In this document: piece by piece, positions 1 through 11,800 of the stretch
How positions within the stretch are numbered: position 1 is the first letter of the stretch
Layout of the letters: the number at the start of each line of letters is the position of its first letter
Assembly: GCA_029449245.1 (NCBI GenBank)
Contig: JANATF010000004.1
Span: 2,914,001 to 2,978,000, forward strand
Direction: 5' to 3'
Origin: Mortierella alpina
Taxonomy: Eukaryota; Mortierellomycota; Mortierellomycetes; Mortierellales; Mortierellaceae
Length of the DNA: 64,000 nt
Position numbers and translations under genes: made by a program
The notes under the pieces: model-generated
What the model was told of the DNA's origin: nothing
The model's input: the letters and a program-made list of their open reading frames with translations, nothing else
Databases searched by the model: none

Positions 1-1360
1 GAAAGACTTCACCACCCCAACATAGTCAGCTATAAGCATGCCTGGCTCGAAAACCATCAGCTCCACAAGTTTGGACCTGAAGTCACTTGCTTGTTCATTC
101 TTATGGAGTGCGCCAATGGAGGCAATCTCGAGGAATATATTGAGCGATCAGAAGCAGATTTGCATACGCCGGTTGAGGGCGAGGCGGCTACTGGCGAAGG
201 ACGAGATAAGGAGACAACAAAGCCCATCTCGGTTAGGGAGCGTCTCTTGCAGAACAGGCGGCAGCAGCAACAGCAACAGCAACATCAGCATCTTCATCCC
301 CACGATCCATTCCATCAGCCGCTTTCTGGGACCCTTGGTGGGAATAGCACACCTGGTGGACAGGAGCGTACCAACAGAAAAATGTCCCAGCGGCACTATC
401 TGTCCATCACCGAGATCTGGAGTTTCTTCTTTGACATTTGTGAGGGGCTTGCGCACTTGCATCGCCTCGGGATTATTCACCGTGACCTGAAGCCGCCAAA
501 CTTGCTCTTGAGCTACTCCAACAGCCAAGTGAAGGGCTCCAAGGGCGAGAGGCCTAGGATTCTCATTACTGACTTTGGAGAATGTGAAGTGCTGGATCAA
601 GCCGCCAAGAGGAATCGGACGGGAGCAACAGGCACGCTCGAATTTTTGGCACCCGAACTTTTGCATGGTAAGTCATGACATTTTGTTTGTTTTCGGTGGT
701 CGCGCGCACGCCGTCGTCTTCGTCTTCATCTTCCCCCACGTAGTTGTGATACATGGTGTGCTGTAAGTATCAATGGTAACATTTTTTTCTCCAATACGGT
801 TTCATGAACAGTTGATTCTGAGGGTCGATACACGGACGAATTCTCGTTCAAGGGAGACATGTGGTCGCTTGGCATGGTACTCTATTACCTCTGCTACTCA
901 CGTCTACCGTACTCTCAAATCGAAGACGTGGATATTCTCAAGGACGAAATCAGGGAATTCAGATCGTACGTTTGTCATGTCTTCTTTTTCGCCGAAAACC
1001 TCTTTAAGAAACCAAAGTCGCATTGCTCAACTATATGCCTTTGTTTTATTCTTGTCGTATTCATTTATTAGAATAACGATACCCGCAGATGAACCGGAGG
1101 GTGGACGAGTCATCCCGGACGAGCTCAAGATTTTGATCCGCGTGTTACTCTCGACTGACAAGTCGAAGCGTCCGAGCTGCGAGGATATTTTGACCACATT
1201 GAGCCATCAGCGCGATCGGATGATGCATGGAGATATGGACTCACCCCCGACGCCAATCCGGGCCTCTTCGGCAGGCTCTACATTTGCAGACTCCGAGCTG
1301 GACGCAAGGGATGTAGAGATGAACGGTAGTGAGGATGTCACGTTGCGGCGACCAGTCTAG
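1..1360 (+). CDS. IKS1: IKS1-like protein kinase, 3' part (5' end outside window)
   Basis: Ser/Thr protein kinase whose N-lobe start lies left of the window. Exons <1..667, 812..965 and 1072..1360 splice in frame (introns 144 and 106 bp, gtaagt and gtacgt donors) and give 369 visible residues. Seen: an HPNIV stretch at the very start, an MECANGGNLEEYI hinge, catalytic HRDLKPPN (about residue 160), DFGE (about 191), APELL (about 217) and the C-lobe DMWSLGMVLYYL. An insertion of about 80 residues with a Gln/His run (bases 259-300) splits the N- and C-lobes. The hinge wording and the insertion between lobes fit the fungal IKS family, named after yeast Iks1, whose substrate is poorly known. All catalytic residues that can be seen are intact. 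It converges on SHO1. Kinase is certain; the IKS assignment is from family resemblance. Confidence 0.8.
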
Positions 1361-1971
1361 ACAGCTGTGAGTTAGCGCGTATATACGTTTGCATTCGCAC
1401 CATGCTAGACCAAAACATATAGTCCGATGACCTTTTGGACTTTTTTTTTTGGATTTCGTAGTTTTGCTCGGTTAATATGTTTTCACTTTATTGCTGGAGG
1501 GGGACACAATTATAGGGACGTATTAATGGTGATGATGAGGAATGAGGAGGAGGAGCAGAGAAGGGGTTTCGATGAACAATGAGGTGAAGGGTGTTGTTGG
1601 GAGGAAACAGTCAAAAAGAACCGAGTTTTCCAGATGGATATAAGGCAGGAGAAAAAAAACAAAAATTGGACAGAGCTGAAACCGGGGGACTAATGAAAAC
1701 GAAACAGATCGAACATACAAGATACTACACATAGAGGATGTAGCTTGCTTGGCTCCCATTGACGAAAGAGAAGACCAGACAACGGGAGAAAAAGTCGTCT
1801 CCAGGACATATCTTTTTCTTTCTCATTTTCGTTGGTTTTATCCGACTGCAGAGACCTTCCTTGCTCCATCCTCTGTTCGTTCCTCTTCCTGAACTGCAGG
1901 ATCGTGTTTTATCCCGTTGAATCCCCGTGGGCTTTCCTCTGATGTTTGTTGTATTTGCTTTTTTTTTTGTT
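1361..1971. other. Convergent 3' flanks
   Basis: Spacer between the stop codons of the kinase and SHO1. It is AT- and purine-rich with short A and T runs and must hold both 3' UTRs. I see no further gene. Confidence 0.6.
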
Positions 1972-3675
1972 TTAGATCAGCTGCAAGTAGTTGCTTGGCG
2001 CAATACCGATGCTACCGTCCTGCTTGCGTGCCTGCCACCATTTGCCCTTGTTGTCCACAATATCCAGGACCTCGCCCTTGACAAAACCGAGCTCATTAGT
2101 GTCCTCGGGGTTAGCCTCGTACGAATACAACGCGCGGGCCTTGTAAGCATAGTCAGCAGCAGGAGCCACCACCACCGAGCTCAAGTTCTGTTGAACCTGC
2201 TGGTGTTGCTGTTGAGGCGTGACCACACCATGCTGCACAGTGCCGTTGTTCACTCCTGCGTGGGTAGCAGGCGTCCTGGGGATGGTGAAACCGTTAATGG
2301 AACGCTTGGCGAGCGATTCTTCCTCAGCGCCAAAGTAAATGACCCAGAAGATCTATGATATCAAAGCAAAGCGAGGAAAAAAGGAAGGTTTAACACAGTG
2401 AACCAGCGGACTAATTTTCCTCTCCTATTTTTTTTTTTTTTTTTGAGCCCTTGAGCTGAACAACTTGGCGTAAAAAAAATCAATGGTAAACGTAGTAGAG
2501 TGAGACCCGTCTGAGCTCCTATCGTCGACTTTACCAAGACAAAGGACTGGAAAATGAGACCTGCTCCTGCAGCGTTGTACTTTGCCAATCCGTTGTTAAT
2601 AGCACCATCGATGCAGACAAAGAGAAGCGAAAGGGAGCCTGCGATGAAGGTCAGGATCTAGTATACACCAGCAAGAAAGAGCAAACGATGGAGAGTGTGA
2701 GATCGATTTGTTCCTGGTCCCTACTGACGCGCCTACGCTCCAGGTGCGTCTATATATATATGTATATATTTTAAGCATTGTTCGATGACTTACGACAAGA
2801 CGGTAGTTGTGGAGAGACTGTGTGGCCACAGCCAAGGTGACACCCAGGCCCAGGAACAGATTGTAAAAGAGGTCGACCCAGATCAAGCGCACCCAGGAAC
2901 CAATGATGCATGCACCGATAAAGGTGATGAACCAGCCAAGCTATCACACAGGATGAAGACGTGATCATTAGTATTACCGTAGCTAAGCACCACAAGAAAC
3001 AAACAGACCTGCAGCAAAGAGCAGTAAACGGAGCGCTGACGTTTTTTTCCAGAAAAGAAAAAAAAAAAGAGAACCCGAAAAACAAAAAAACAAGAGCCGC
3101 TATCCCCGAGGTCGATTCCCTGGTCTAGCGGAGACACAGTGGGCGATTAGCAGCCTAGAGCCCCCTCCCTCTCCAGTCCAACCAGTCCTGTCTCGTCTCG
3201 TCTAGTGCGGTTCGGCCCCGTGCAGTGTCCCATTAAAGCGTGTAAAGCGTGGCTCCCGTGGCCTCCGATGGCCAAAGGTGGCAGTGCAGCGTCCATCCTG
3301 TGCACCCTTCCGTCAAATATTCTGTTGGTCGTTTTTTTTTCCTGTCCAACTGCCCAAAGTGCTGAGACCCGTCTATGGATCCTGGCCAGTCAAAAACGGA
3401 GGTACGAGTCGCACTCTCAACGTTACAATGGCGGGTGTGAAGTAAGAAATAGCTGGCGGTTTCGAGGAGGGGCATGTGCCACCTGTTGCCTCGACCCACA
3501 GCCCGACACAGCTGGTCTGAGTGCGAGCAAAGGACCACGAGGAAAAACCTTCCTCCCTCCATAGGTTCCAGTCCCGACTTTTTTTTTGGATGCTGTGGAT
3601 GCTTACCGAAAAAAGGATCAGCGAGCACAAGAAAAAGGGCTGAGCGAGCACAAGGCCCAGGTCGATTTGATTCAT
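1972..3675 (-). CDS. SHO1: Sho1-type osmosensor, four TM segments plus SH3
   Basis: Plasma-membrane adaptor of the HOG osmostress pathway; in yeast its SH3 domain binds the MAPKK Pbs2. Exons on the minus strand: 3607..3675, 2794..2940, 2535..2657 and 1972..2352, all in phase 0, giving 239 residues. Residues 1-125 form four hydrophobic helices ([13 protein letters not shown], the [13 protein letters not shown] segment, [16 protein letters not shown] and [16 protein letters not shown]), with short loops as in Sho1. Residues about 183-239 form a canonical SH3: [26 protein letters not shown] and the end motif PSNYLQL. The linker between them is short and Gln-rich, so the protein is shorter than yeast Sho1 (367). 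The first intron is long (666 bp). The start is the ATG at 3675 directly before the first TM; the frame is open upstream to an AG at about 3735, so a longer N-terminus cannot be excluded. Confidence 0.92.
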
Positions 3676-5164
3676 GACGGAGAAAGAGTAATGAGTATTT
3701 CCGAAGGGTTGCTTCGATTTTTGGAGTAGGCTACAAAACAAGAGAGATTCAGTTAGCGTGAGTGAGAGAGAGAGAGAGAGGAAAGAGACTAGGGTGGATG
3801 GTTAGAGTCCCAAGAAACTTTTTTTAGGGCACAGGGGGGGGGACCAGGTGATTCCCCAACGGCTGACTCAGGTCGAGGTGTGGTTGGCTGCCTTGTGGGC
3901 TTGGTAGAACAGGTGAAAGTAGAAAAGTGAAATAAAGGAGAGATGGTTGTGGCGAAAGAAGGAGCGTCTCTTGAGTGTGGCCGTTGATGGCGTGACCATT
4001 GTCTCCTGAGGGCGGTAATGGAATGATGTCTGCGCAGAGAGGGTGTTTGATGGAGCAAGGGGAGAGTGTCGGAGAGAGTGTCGGATGGATTGACCAGCAG
4101 TGCTGCTACGAGGACCATGCACGTACCTGATGGAAGACAGGGTGCTAAGATGAGTCGAAGGAAGAGACGACGAGGTGTTGAGGGCGGCGGAGGAGGAGAG
4201 AGCGTGAGCGAGGATGGAGGCACGCGTGGAATGGGATTCAAGAATAAGGGAGGGAAGAAGAAGAAGAGAAGGCGAGGAGAGCGGGCGAGAAGAGAGAAAA
4301 GGACCGACGAGGACGAGGGGGCAGGTGTGAAGTGTGGGCTGCGAAATCCTCCTTCGCTAGCGTGGATTTTGGTTTTTCTCTTTCCTCCGGAGCCTGAAAA
4401 TAGTCTACCGCTGAAGCAAAAAAGAAGGTTGCGGTCTCTCGCCGCACTCTGGCACAGGCCCCGTACATTGTACATTCTCTCGTTCTAATCGTGAAGGGTC
4501 GCCTGGGCCAGGTGCCTCTCGACTGCTCAGGAACTGCCGGACGCACGTACCCCGTCAGCGACCGTCCCTGGGGCCTCTGGCACGACCAATTGCTCGAGGA
4601 GATGTCTGCATCTTTCCGAGAAAAGCTGCACCTCTGCGAGATACAAGTCACCTCTGCTCTCATCTTTCTCCTGCGATGCACACTATTTCTGCGTAGTGCA
4701 GCCAACCATTTGTAGACGACGGGGCTCACCTGTTCTGCAATTATGCATTCTGCCCATCGATTGCCCTACCCTTGCGGTCAGGCACCATCTTGCTTCTTGC
4801 GGCACTTCACTAGCAAGAATCGGCTGTCGTCAAAGCAATTCTGCCCGCGTCTATGGGATTGCGAACAGAATCCCTCTGCGATTGTGCACACCATGCACGT
4901 ACACAGAGCATCTCAGTAGCTACGGGTTCATAAAACGTCTTTGCGGTTGGGAAAAGACCTGCAGCCAAAGAGTGCTCTCACATCTGTAATTATCAATATA
5001 TAAAAAGCAGATGGCATAAAACTCTGGAGTGGCATAAAACTCTGGAGTGGCAAACGACAAACACCAGACAACAGAGCAACTTGGCCTACACCAGCTTTAT
5101 TACATGTAGAAGAGGCTATCCTTACTTCATTCTCTCTATCGCCACCACTCCTAGCACTCGTATC
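3676..5164. other. Gene-free upstream region of SHO1
   Basis: About 1.5 kb with GA- and CT-rich low-complexity tracts (3763-3790, 4140-4320), probably leader and promoter of SHO1 plus the 3' flank of the next gene. Open frames here are low-complexity Arg/Glu or Ser/Pro strings with no family resemblance. Confidence 0.5.
5013..5048. repeat. 18-bp tandem duplication
   Basis: GGCATAAAACTCTGGAGT occurs twice without spacer (5013-5030 and 5031-5048), just downstream of the WD40-like gene's stop. It looks like a recent slippage duplication. Confidence 0.9.
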
Positions 5165-7849
5165 TTACTCGTCGTGCGTCCGCATTAGAAAGAGATCGCC
5201 CCAGAGCTTGCTCTTGACAGAATAGGGCACATATTCCCACTCCTCGGGAATCGGTTTGAAAAATCTCCTGATATCTGAAGGCGACTCGTCCGTGTATATA
5301 TGGTTGAGCTCCCTTTCCTTCCACTCCCGGACCTTGCGCCCACACAACTCAAACAGGCTGGGGATGCGAACACGATCATCCGCCAACTCATACCGCAGCA
5401 CACGACGGAGTGTTGCCACATAAAGGTGTCGACCATCCGTGCTCCATCCCAACCCTCGGATGCCATCCAATATCCGCAGACTCCTATCCCTTTCGCCTCT
5501 GAATGACAACATCAGAACATCGTGCTTTTCCTCGTAATGAGGTCCTTCGCAGTCAGAGAGTCCAGGCCCAAGCTCAGACTGACCGTTGTAATGTGTCACA
5601 CTCGGGATCAAATCCTCGTCGCCAACGCAGCATCCTGTCACATCCACGATATGGACAAACCCATACCAGTTGCAAACAGCAAACAGGTTCTCCAGCTTCG
5701 GATGAAACTCGATCGCGAAGCTCGCGCCTCCTGTATCAACGCAGCAGATAATCTCCTTTGCAGGCATCGACCAGACAACAACACGCGGGCACTCATCAGA
5801 TGAATGTGCAAACTTCGTCGATGTCGAATTCCACGCAACATATTGAGAACTGTACTCCCGCGTATGCCACGGGCGCCCCTTCTGCTTGCCCTTGGTTGGA
5901 TAGAGTACCTTGTCAGGGATGGTCATCTCGTGCGGGTATCCAAACTGATGCAACAACCTTGGTATCCTCGTTGGCTTGGCGTTTTTGGCAGCTGTTTCGT
6001 CGGAATCCGAGAGGTTGTCTTCCAAGGGATCTCTCGGCCTCTTTTCCCCACGGGCTGCTGCAGGATGTTCATCGGCAATACCGAGCTTTGATTCTACCTC
6101 CTCCATGGAATCATCTGTTGCATACTGCGAATCCGTATCCAGATCTTCCATCAATATCTCCTGCTCTCTCTCCTCGCGTCGAGACCGCTCCTGTTCCGTT
6201 TCGGGAGTATGGCTCACCTCGATCGTCCACACCTTGGCCGAATCCCCCACCACGGCGATCCAGCGGCCATTGGGTGATACCTTGGCGTCATTCAATGCCT
6301 CACCGTGAAACCCGTTCCGGATCCAAGTATGATCCTCTTGAAACTTGTAAACGTGCTCATGATGAGAAATGAACGGGTTCGCACCTACAGGATCCATCTG
6401 TGTATTGGGGTCGGGGTGATCTGGGAGGGAGGCGATGAAAAGTCCGCTCTCGTTGCCAGTCATGACGAGATAATGATCCAACTGTCCTGATCTTGTTGGA
6501 TAGCCCTCCTGCTCATCAAAACTGTCCTCATCTTCCTGGTCCATTTCGTCGTCCTCCTGGTATGAGTTAGCACCACCCAATCCTTCTCGGCCTAACGTCT
6601 CTTGGCCCCTGTGATATCGTGGCCAACGGACCAGCTGGACACTGTTGACCATTGCCTGCCTTGTTGATCCAGCGAAACTGTCATTGTGGATCTCGATCGG
6701 CCCTTCCTCGCACTGCGTGCAGTACACCACCACATTCCCTCCGCTGATTCCGTGAACGAGGTAGCCATACTTGTGCGTGAGACAGAGCGGGTCATCGCCT
6801 TCCTCAAGTTGTATGTATGCTTCACTGTCAGGGAGTTGGTCGAACCTGTAGAGAGATGTCTTGAGGAACTTTGATGCCTTGACCGTCTTCAACTTTCTGG
6901 CATAGGGTGGGAAAACAAACTCGTCTGGATCTTCCAAGAATGCGTCCGCCGACATGGCCACCAAGAGCCGATCATTGTATGTCTCATACGTCATTCTTGG
7001 TAGCACGCCGCAGCGCATAATCTGGTCTAAACTTATGGTGAAGACGTCGTCCAAGAGACCCATGGCCGATGGCGTGACTGTGAGGGAATTGGCGCACTGA
7101 TGATGGTACGACATTGCTGGCGAGTGCTCGACCTCCTGAGGTTGATCGGATCCCCGCACTATAAGCCGGTGCAGATACGGCCCCTCGTTTGTTGATGAAG
7201 GCTGAGTCTTCAGTTTCCTTTCACGTTCTTTGCGTCCTTGCGTCAGGTTTAACATGAGCTGTCGTATTTTGAAAGTCAAAAGTCCACCGTCGGTGTTGCT
7301 AGAGTCCTCTTCTGCAGGGTTGATATCGAACATGTCGTTGTCTCCCTCGCCATCTTCTCCCGTGTGCATCTTCTTTGGCTCGTACTTTTCATCACCGCTG
7401 AAATCTGACATGACGTCTTGCTCGACGTTTGGCCGCCTGTTCGCCCGGACTGAAGGAGTAAGGGACTCGACGTCGATAAAAACCTGGTCGCCCATAAAGC
7501 CTGCCTCAAAGGCAGCAAAGTTGAGGTGTTCTGGCATGAGGTTTTCCTCCTCAGAGAAATCGCTTTCGTCGTCGGCGTCTTCATCGGTTTCTCCATGGGA
7601 CGCAGAGTCGCCTTCGGAGGATTCGGTTTCCCATTCAGAGGATTCGTCGGCCACGTCGCTCGAGTGCTGCGCGTCATTCGAGACATCGGCCTGCTGGTTA
7701 CTGGGTGCTGTGTTATCCTGGTGAGGTGTGTCCATTCTGCCCTTGGAGTGTTGGAGCAAGATCGTTGGAAGACGCTGTGCATGGAACAACAATGTTTTGA
7801 CCCATTGCTGCATCATAACCATACGAATTCTGGACTGCTTCTCCATCAT
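5165..7849 (-). CDS. Acidic WD40-repeat protein, possibly CRT10-like
   Basis: Single-exon frame of 894 residues, unlike its intron-rich neighbours. Residues about 50-200 are very acidic (runs of Asp/Glu and Ser, e.g. SEWETESSEGDS). The rest has degenerate beta-propeller blades: SPNGRWIAVVGDSAKVW, SQYVAWNSTSTKFAHSSD, FAIEFHPKLENLFAVC and GLGWSTDGRHLYVAT. Acidic loops interrupt the propeller (about 425-450 and 560-640). The pattern resembles fungal CRT10-type proteins, where yeast Crt10 regulates ribonucleotide reductase genes; this is a weak family-level guess. The start is uncertain: the first 38 residues are basic and hydrophobic, unlike the acidic domain after them, so the internal ATG at about 7735 may be the true start. 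It shares a 1-kb divergent spacer with the OSGIN-like gene. Confidence 0.7.
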   Translation of the reverse strand: MMEKQSRIRMVMMQQWVKTLLFHAQRLPTILLQHSKGRMDTPHQDNTAPSNQQADVSNDAQHSSDVADESSEWETESSEGDSASHGETDEDADDESDFSEEENLMPEHLNFAAFEAGFMGDQVFIDVESLTPSVRANRRPNVEQDVMSDFSGDEKYEPKKMHTGEDGEGDNDMFDINPAEEDSSNTDGGLLTFKIRQLMLNLTQGRKERERKLKTQPSSTNEGPYLHRLIVRGSDQPQEVEHSPAMSYHHQCANSLTVTPSAMGLLDDVFTISLDQIMRCGVLPRMTYETYNDRLLVAMSADAFLEDPDEFVFPPYARKLKTVKASKFLKTSLYRFDQLPDSEAYIQLEEGDDPLCLTHKYGYLVHGISGGNVVVYCTQCEEGPIEIHNDSFAGSTRQAMVNSVQLVRWPRYHRGQETLGREGLGGANSYQEDDEMDQEDEDSFDEQEGYPTRSGQLDHYLVMTGNESGLFIASLPDHPDPNTQMDPVGANPFISHHEHVYKFQEDHTWIRNGFHGEALNDAKVSPNGRWIAVVGDSAKVWTIEVSHTPETEQERSRREEREQEILMEDLDTDSQYATDDSMEEVESKLGIADEHPAAARGEKRPRDPLEDNLSDSDETAAKNAKPTRIPRLLHQFGYPHEMTIPDKVLYPTKGKQKGRPWHTREYSSQYVAWNSTSTKFAHSSDECPRVVVWSMPAKEIICCVDTGGASFAIEFHPKLENLFAVCNWYGFVHIVDVTGCCVGDEDLIPSVTHYNGQSELGPGLSDCEGPHYEEKHDVLMLSFRGERDRSLRILDGIRGLGWSTDGRHLYVATLRRVLRYELADDRVRIPSLFELCGRKVREWKERELNHIYTDESPSDIRRFFKPIPEEWEYVPYSVKSKLWGDLFLMRTHDE

Positions 7850-8874
7850 GTCAATACCACACGCGCTCTCTTACAACGTGATTTATTCTTATGTGCACAA
7901 GTCCCTAAAGAACGCTTCTCTGTTGCGTTTGAGTCCCGACGATTAGAATTGGCAAGAGGATGGATCGGCGGTCTCTGCACATACATATGAACTAATATAC
8001 GGTACACGCTGTACGTTACCAACTCGACAGTTTTAGTACAAATCCTACGACGATGTAGGGCCACGGTGTCCCTTTCTCACGCGATGAAACTTACCAATCT
8101 ATTTTTCGGTATGACAGAAAGTCATTGTTGGCTAAGAGACCGATGGATGGATAGGGCGCTATCGCCAAAGGCCATGAGCGAACCGTACCTGAATCGCCTC
8201 CAATTGGGCGAGTTGCATCTTCTTCATCATCGGGCTACGGCACGGCTAACATGAGCTGGAGGTGAGGTGAAAAGAGCGAGCTGACCCATGTTGGGCGACA
8301 AGTAGAGGATGAGATGAGATCTGGCGTGCTTTGGTACCTCTGGAGCATCTCCCACTGCCTATGCACGGCTAATAGGCCATACTGGTTTGTTTATGCAGGC
8401 TGACCGTGTGTGTGTGTTGTGGGGAGGATGAAGCAATCTGATGCCATTTGTTTTGTCCGCGTCCGAGGTACATGTCCCAACAGACCTTCAGCATGCGCAT
8501 CTTTGACTTGCCGCCTCCTGCTTCCTATGATCTCGACTGCCCAGTGGTCACACTGCCCACTCTCGCGAAGCACTGCATTATCGGCCTAGCATAGGGGCAC
8601 TCCCCTCCCCCGGAATATCGGCATACGAGTGAGAGTAATGCTGAGTTAAGGTTCGCGCTGGCCGGGTCTCGCTTTGATTTGTAATGCTGGTGTCCATACG
8701 GCCTATCTTTTTTTTTTTTTTTTCCCCGGCCTTGACGGCACTTTGACTCTCGCATCTCTTTTTTCTCCTTCCCTTCACTCCCTCGCATCCGCCCTTCATC
8801 TTCACCCCCCCCTTGCATCATCGTGCTGCGTGCTCGGCCTCCTCATTCCTCGACGCTTCTTCTCTTCCTCTGTA
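7850..8874. promoter_or_regulatory. Divergent intergenic region
   Basis: Spacer between the WD40-like gene (-) and the OSGIN-like gene (+). A T-run at about 8707-8723 and a CT-rich tract at 8755-8870 lead into the OSGIN ATG and look like its core promoter and leader. No other gene seen. Confidence 0.45.
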
Positions 8875-11800
8875 ATGAGCAACTCTCACCCTCATAGGCT
8901 CCTTGATCCAACGCCGCCCGATCTCCTTCATTCGACGCCGCTCTCACAATCACGGCAGAAGCAGCATTCCCCCTCCTCACATTCTTCCTCGATGCAGTCT
9001 TGTTCATCACTACCAACCGAGACAGACGTTGTAGTCGTGGGTAAGCAGCCGCTCGAGCCTCTGTCGGACTGCAAGCACCACTCTGAGGAAAACCTCAGAA
9101 CGCTACCCCATTTTTTTTTCGTTCATGATTACGGTACTTAACACCGCTCGCTTGTCTCAACCACCAGGCAACGGACCGGCAGGGATTTTGATTTCACTCT
9201 TGCTCAGCGGGTACGAGCCTTATTACCATGCGGAACCTTCACTGCCACATCCAGACCCGATCCTACACCGGATGCTATCGCCTTCGTCCCTTCAAGGCTG
9301 CAGACCTAGATCACTTTTGCAACAGGTAATTGTCCTCCCAACCAAAACATCCTCCCAACCACCCTGTGCTCCGGGGACGCACAGCGCTTGCGCATATTAT
9401 CTAGCGCGCGATAAGCTCGAGACAGTTACACATTTCATCCGCCGATTTCCGTGCCTCCTTTTCGTCCAAGCGTGAAAATTCGCCTTGATCGGATACTGTG
9501 GGCTTTGTGGCGGTGATTATTAATCGACTCTGAAGGGTCTCAGGAACTAGAGAGGGATGGATGGCATTGGCGTTGGCATTACTAGCCACCCTCACACCTT
9601 GTGCCTCCCTCTCCTGGCTTGTCAATTGCTGTGTTTCTCGTTTGCTGAATGCATTTTCATGTGAGCCGTTAAAGTTAGGAAGGCGGGGGATAGGAGGAGT
9701 CAAAAAGAAAACAAAACGATGTGTCTGCCAAAAAGGCATGAATCATGGATCGCCCTTTCGGAAGCCCTGACCCCCACGTCGTGTGCAGAACCACCCCCCT
9801 TTTTTTGCCTTTCTCCGTCAACACTGCGCGCATTGGCTCTCGCATTGGCTTTTACCCTTCCTTTGATATGAAGAAGGTCGCATTTGACCATGCTCTCTTG
9901 ATTTCTTTGTTCAAGTTTTCTATTCTCCCCGCCTTTGATGTTTGGGCAATCTTGGCCTATCTTGGCAGACGCGGCGCACCTCAGCGATGGGCTCGATGGG
10001 ACGTGAATGTGCATGGAGCACCTTGTAGATGACACCATATGGTATCAGCTGTGGTATCAGCTAGATTTGGACACAAACCCCTCTTTCCATCTCCCGCCGT
10101 CTGCTTAAAAAATCTTAATTGCGCGTGCCTGATTGGGGCACTCGCTCGGGCACAGGTGCATGCGCTGCTGTTATCTTAACGCGTCCATCGGTCCTCCTGC
10201 TGCATGCCGTCAAAGGCGGTCGGACCTCCGCCTCGCTTCATACAGTCCGTCCTTCCTTCCTTCTCCACTCCCCTCCTTCTTCCTTCTCTCTTTCTCCCTC
10301 GCTCTTCCTCGACTCAGAGCCATCAAGCCTCGCTCCCCCTTCTCGCAATTGACTCTGCCCTCCTGCACTACATTCGGACTTTGGCTGCGACCCTTCCCTT
10401 GCTTGTGAGGCTACATCCGCATAAGAGTGCATAAACTTTTACAATCTGTGTTTCCACTGTCGTATCTCCGACCTGTCCCTTGTATCCCTAACAAAAATAT
10501 TGGCCTGCCCTTGTCTCCTTTCCACTGCCGTGTCGTCGTATTTACCCACGGCCAACCGCACGTGCAAAGTCGAGCCATAGCATGACTGTCCTCTATCTTT
10601 AACACGCGACTTTCTTTCCCTTTTACCCCCTGATAGGACTTTGTCCATCTCACGAACCACATACAGCACCAGCTGGCGGAGGCCGGTCGGGACGCTAATC
10701 CTGTCAGTGCCTTGTTCGACTCCTTGGCCCATCCATATCTCGATACTCATCGAGGCGAATACCCGTCGTTTTTGGAATGGCGACATAACGATCCATCAAT
10801 ACCCGCAGCTCACTGTACAGACCGAAAAGAGCAGAGCAGAGTGCACAGTCCACCCCCAACACCAACATTCCAAGCACCTGCGGCTATAGGCCCAAGCACG
10901 GCAAGACCTCACATTGTGTTGGGGAGAGGCGATGTTGGAGGCATCTGGGCAGACATGGAGGAGGACCACAACCAAACACTCAGGTAGGACAACTTTTTGT
11001 GCTTGTCTAATATGCCCTTTGGATCTCTCTCCCTGGACGCTAATCCGAAGTCTACTCTTTTGCTGCTTAGTTATAACGAGCACATGGAGCTGCCTTTGTA
11101 CTCGTTCACAGATTTTGTGCACCAGCACCCAGAGCACGGCCAAAACCTGGATCGGCCTCTGCGGTCGACAGTGTCCGCCTACTACAAAGCCTACATCCGC
11201 CAAACCGGGATCCAGTCCAATTTCTCTAATTTTACAACCGTGACGGGAATATACCATCTCAAGGACTTGAAGAACCATTGCTGTTGCTCATTGGATCCAC
11301 AGACACCGCACAGATCAAAAGCACAGACACCTTGTCGGGACTGTGCTCCCTATCGCTACGCTATTCTCGGATATATTGAAACGCCAGGAGGCCCGCACGA
11401 TGATACAAAGGCTCGCCGAACAAAGTTTTTGGTCCGAAGTAAGACTGTCGTCTTGGCCACGGGGACGTTTGATAAACCCAAGAAACTGCCCGCTGTGAGT
11501 GTCCATCCTTGTGAACCGCCTGGCTGTCCATCCGCCACGATTCAGCAAACGTTCCATGATACCCGTCAGCTGGAGGAGTGGATGTCGAGACATAACGGAT
11601 CTACATCCCTACCGCCTCGACGAGAATCGGTTCATTCTCTACCGCGCTTGACGGCCTCACCCCCACTGTCGCCAGCAGCCTCGCTCTCTTCGCATCTCCC
11701 CGATACCTCAATGTCCGTAGACCCCTCGTCAATGCTCGAGGACGGATCAACGTTACCCATCGTCATTGTTGGCACGGGTCTGTCTGCTGCTGATGCGATC

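Noticed and set aside
4066-4488. Plus-strand Arg/Gly-rich frame upstream of SHO1
   Set aside because: Pure low-complexity GA tract with no family resemblance; the reverse is equally open.
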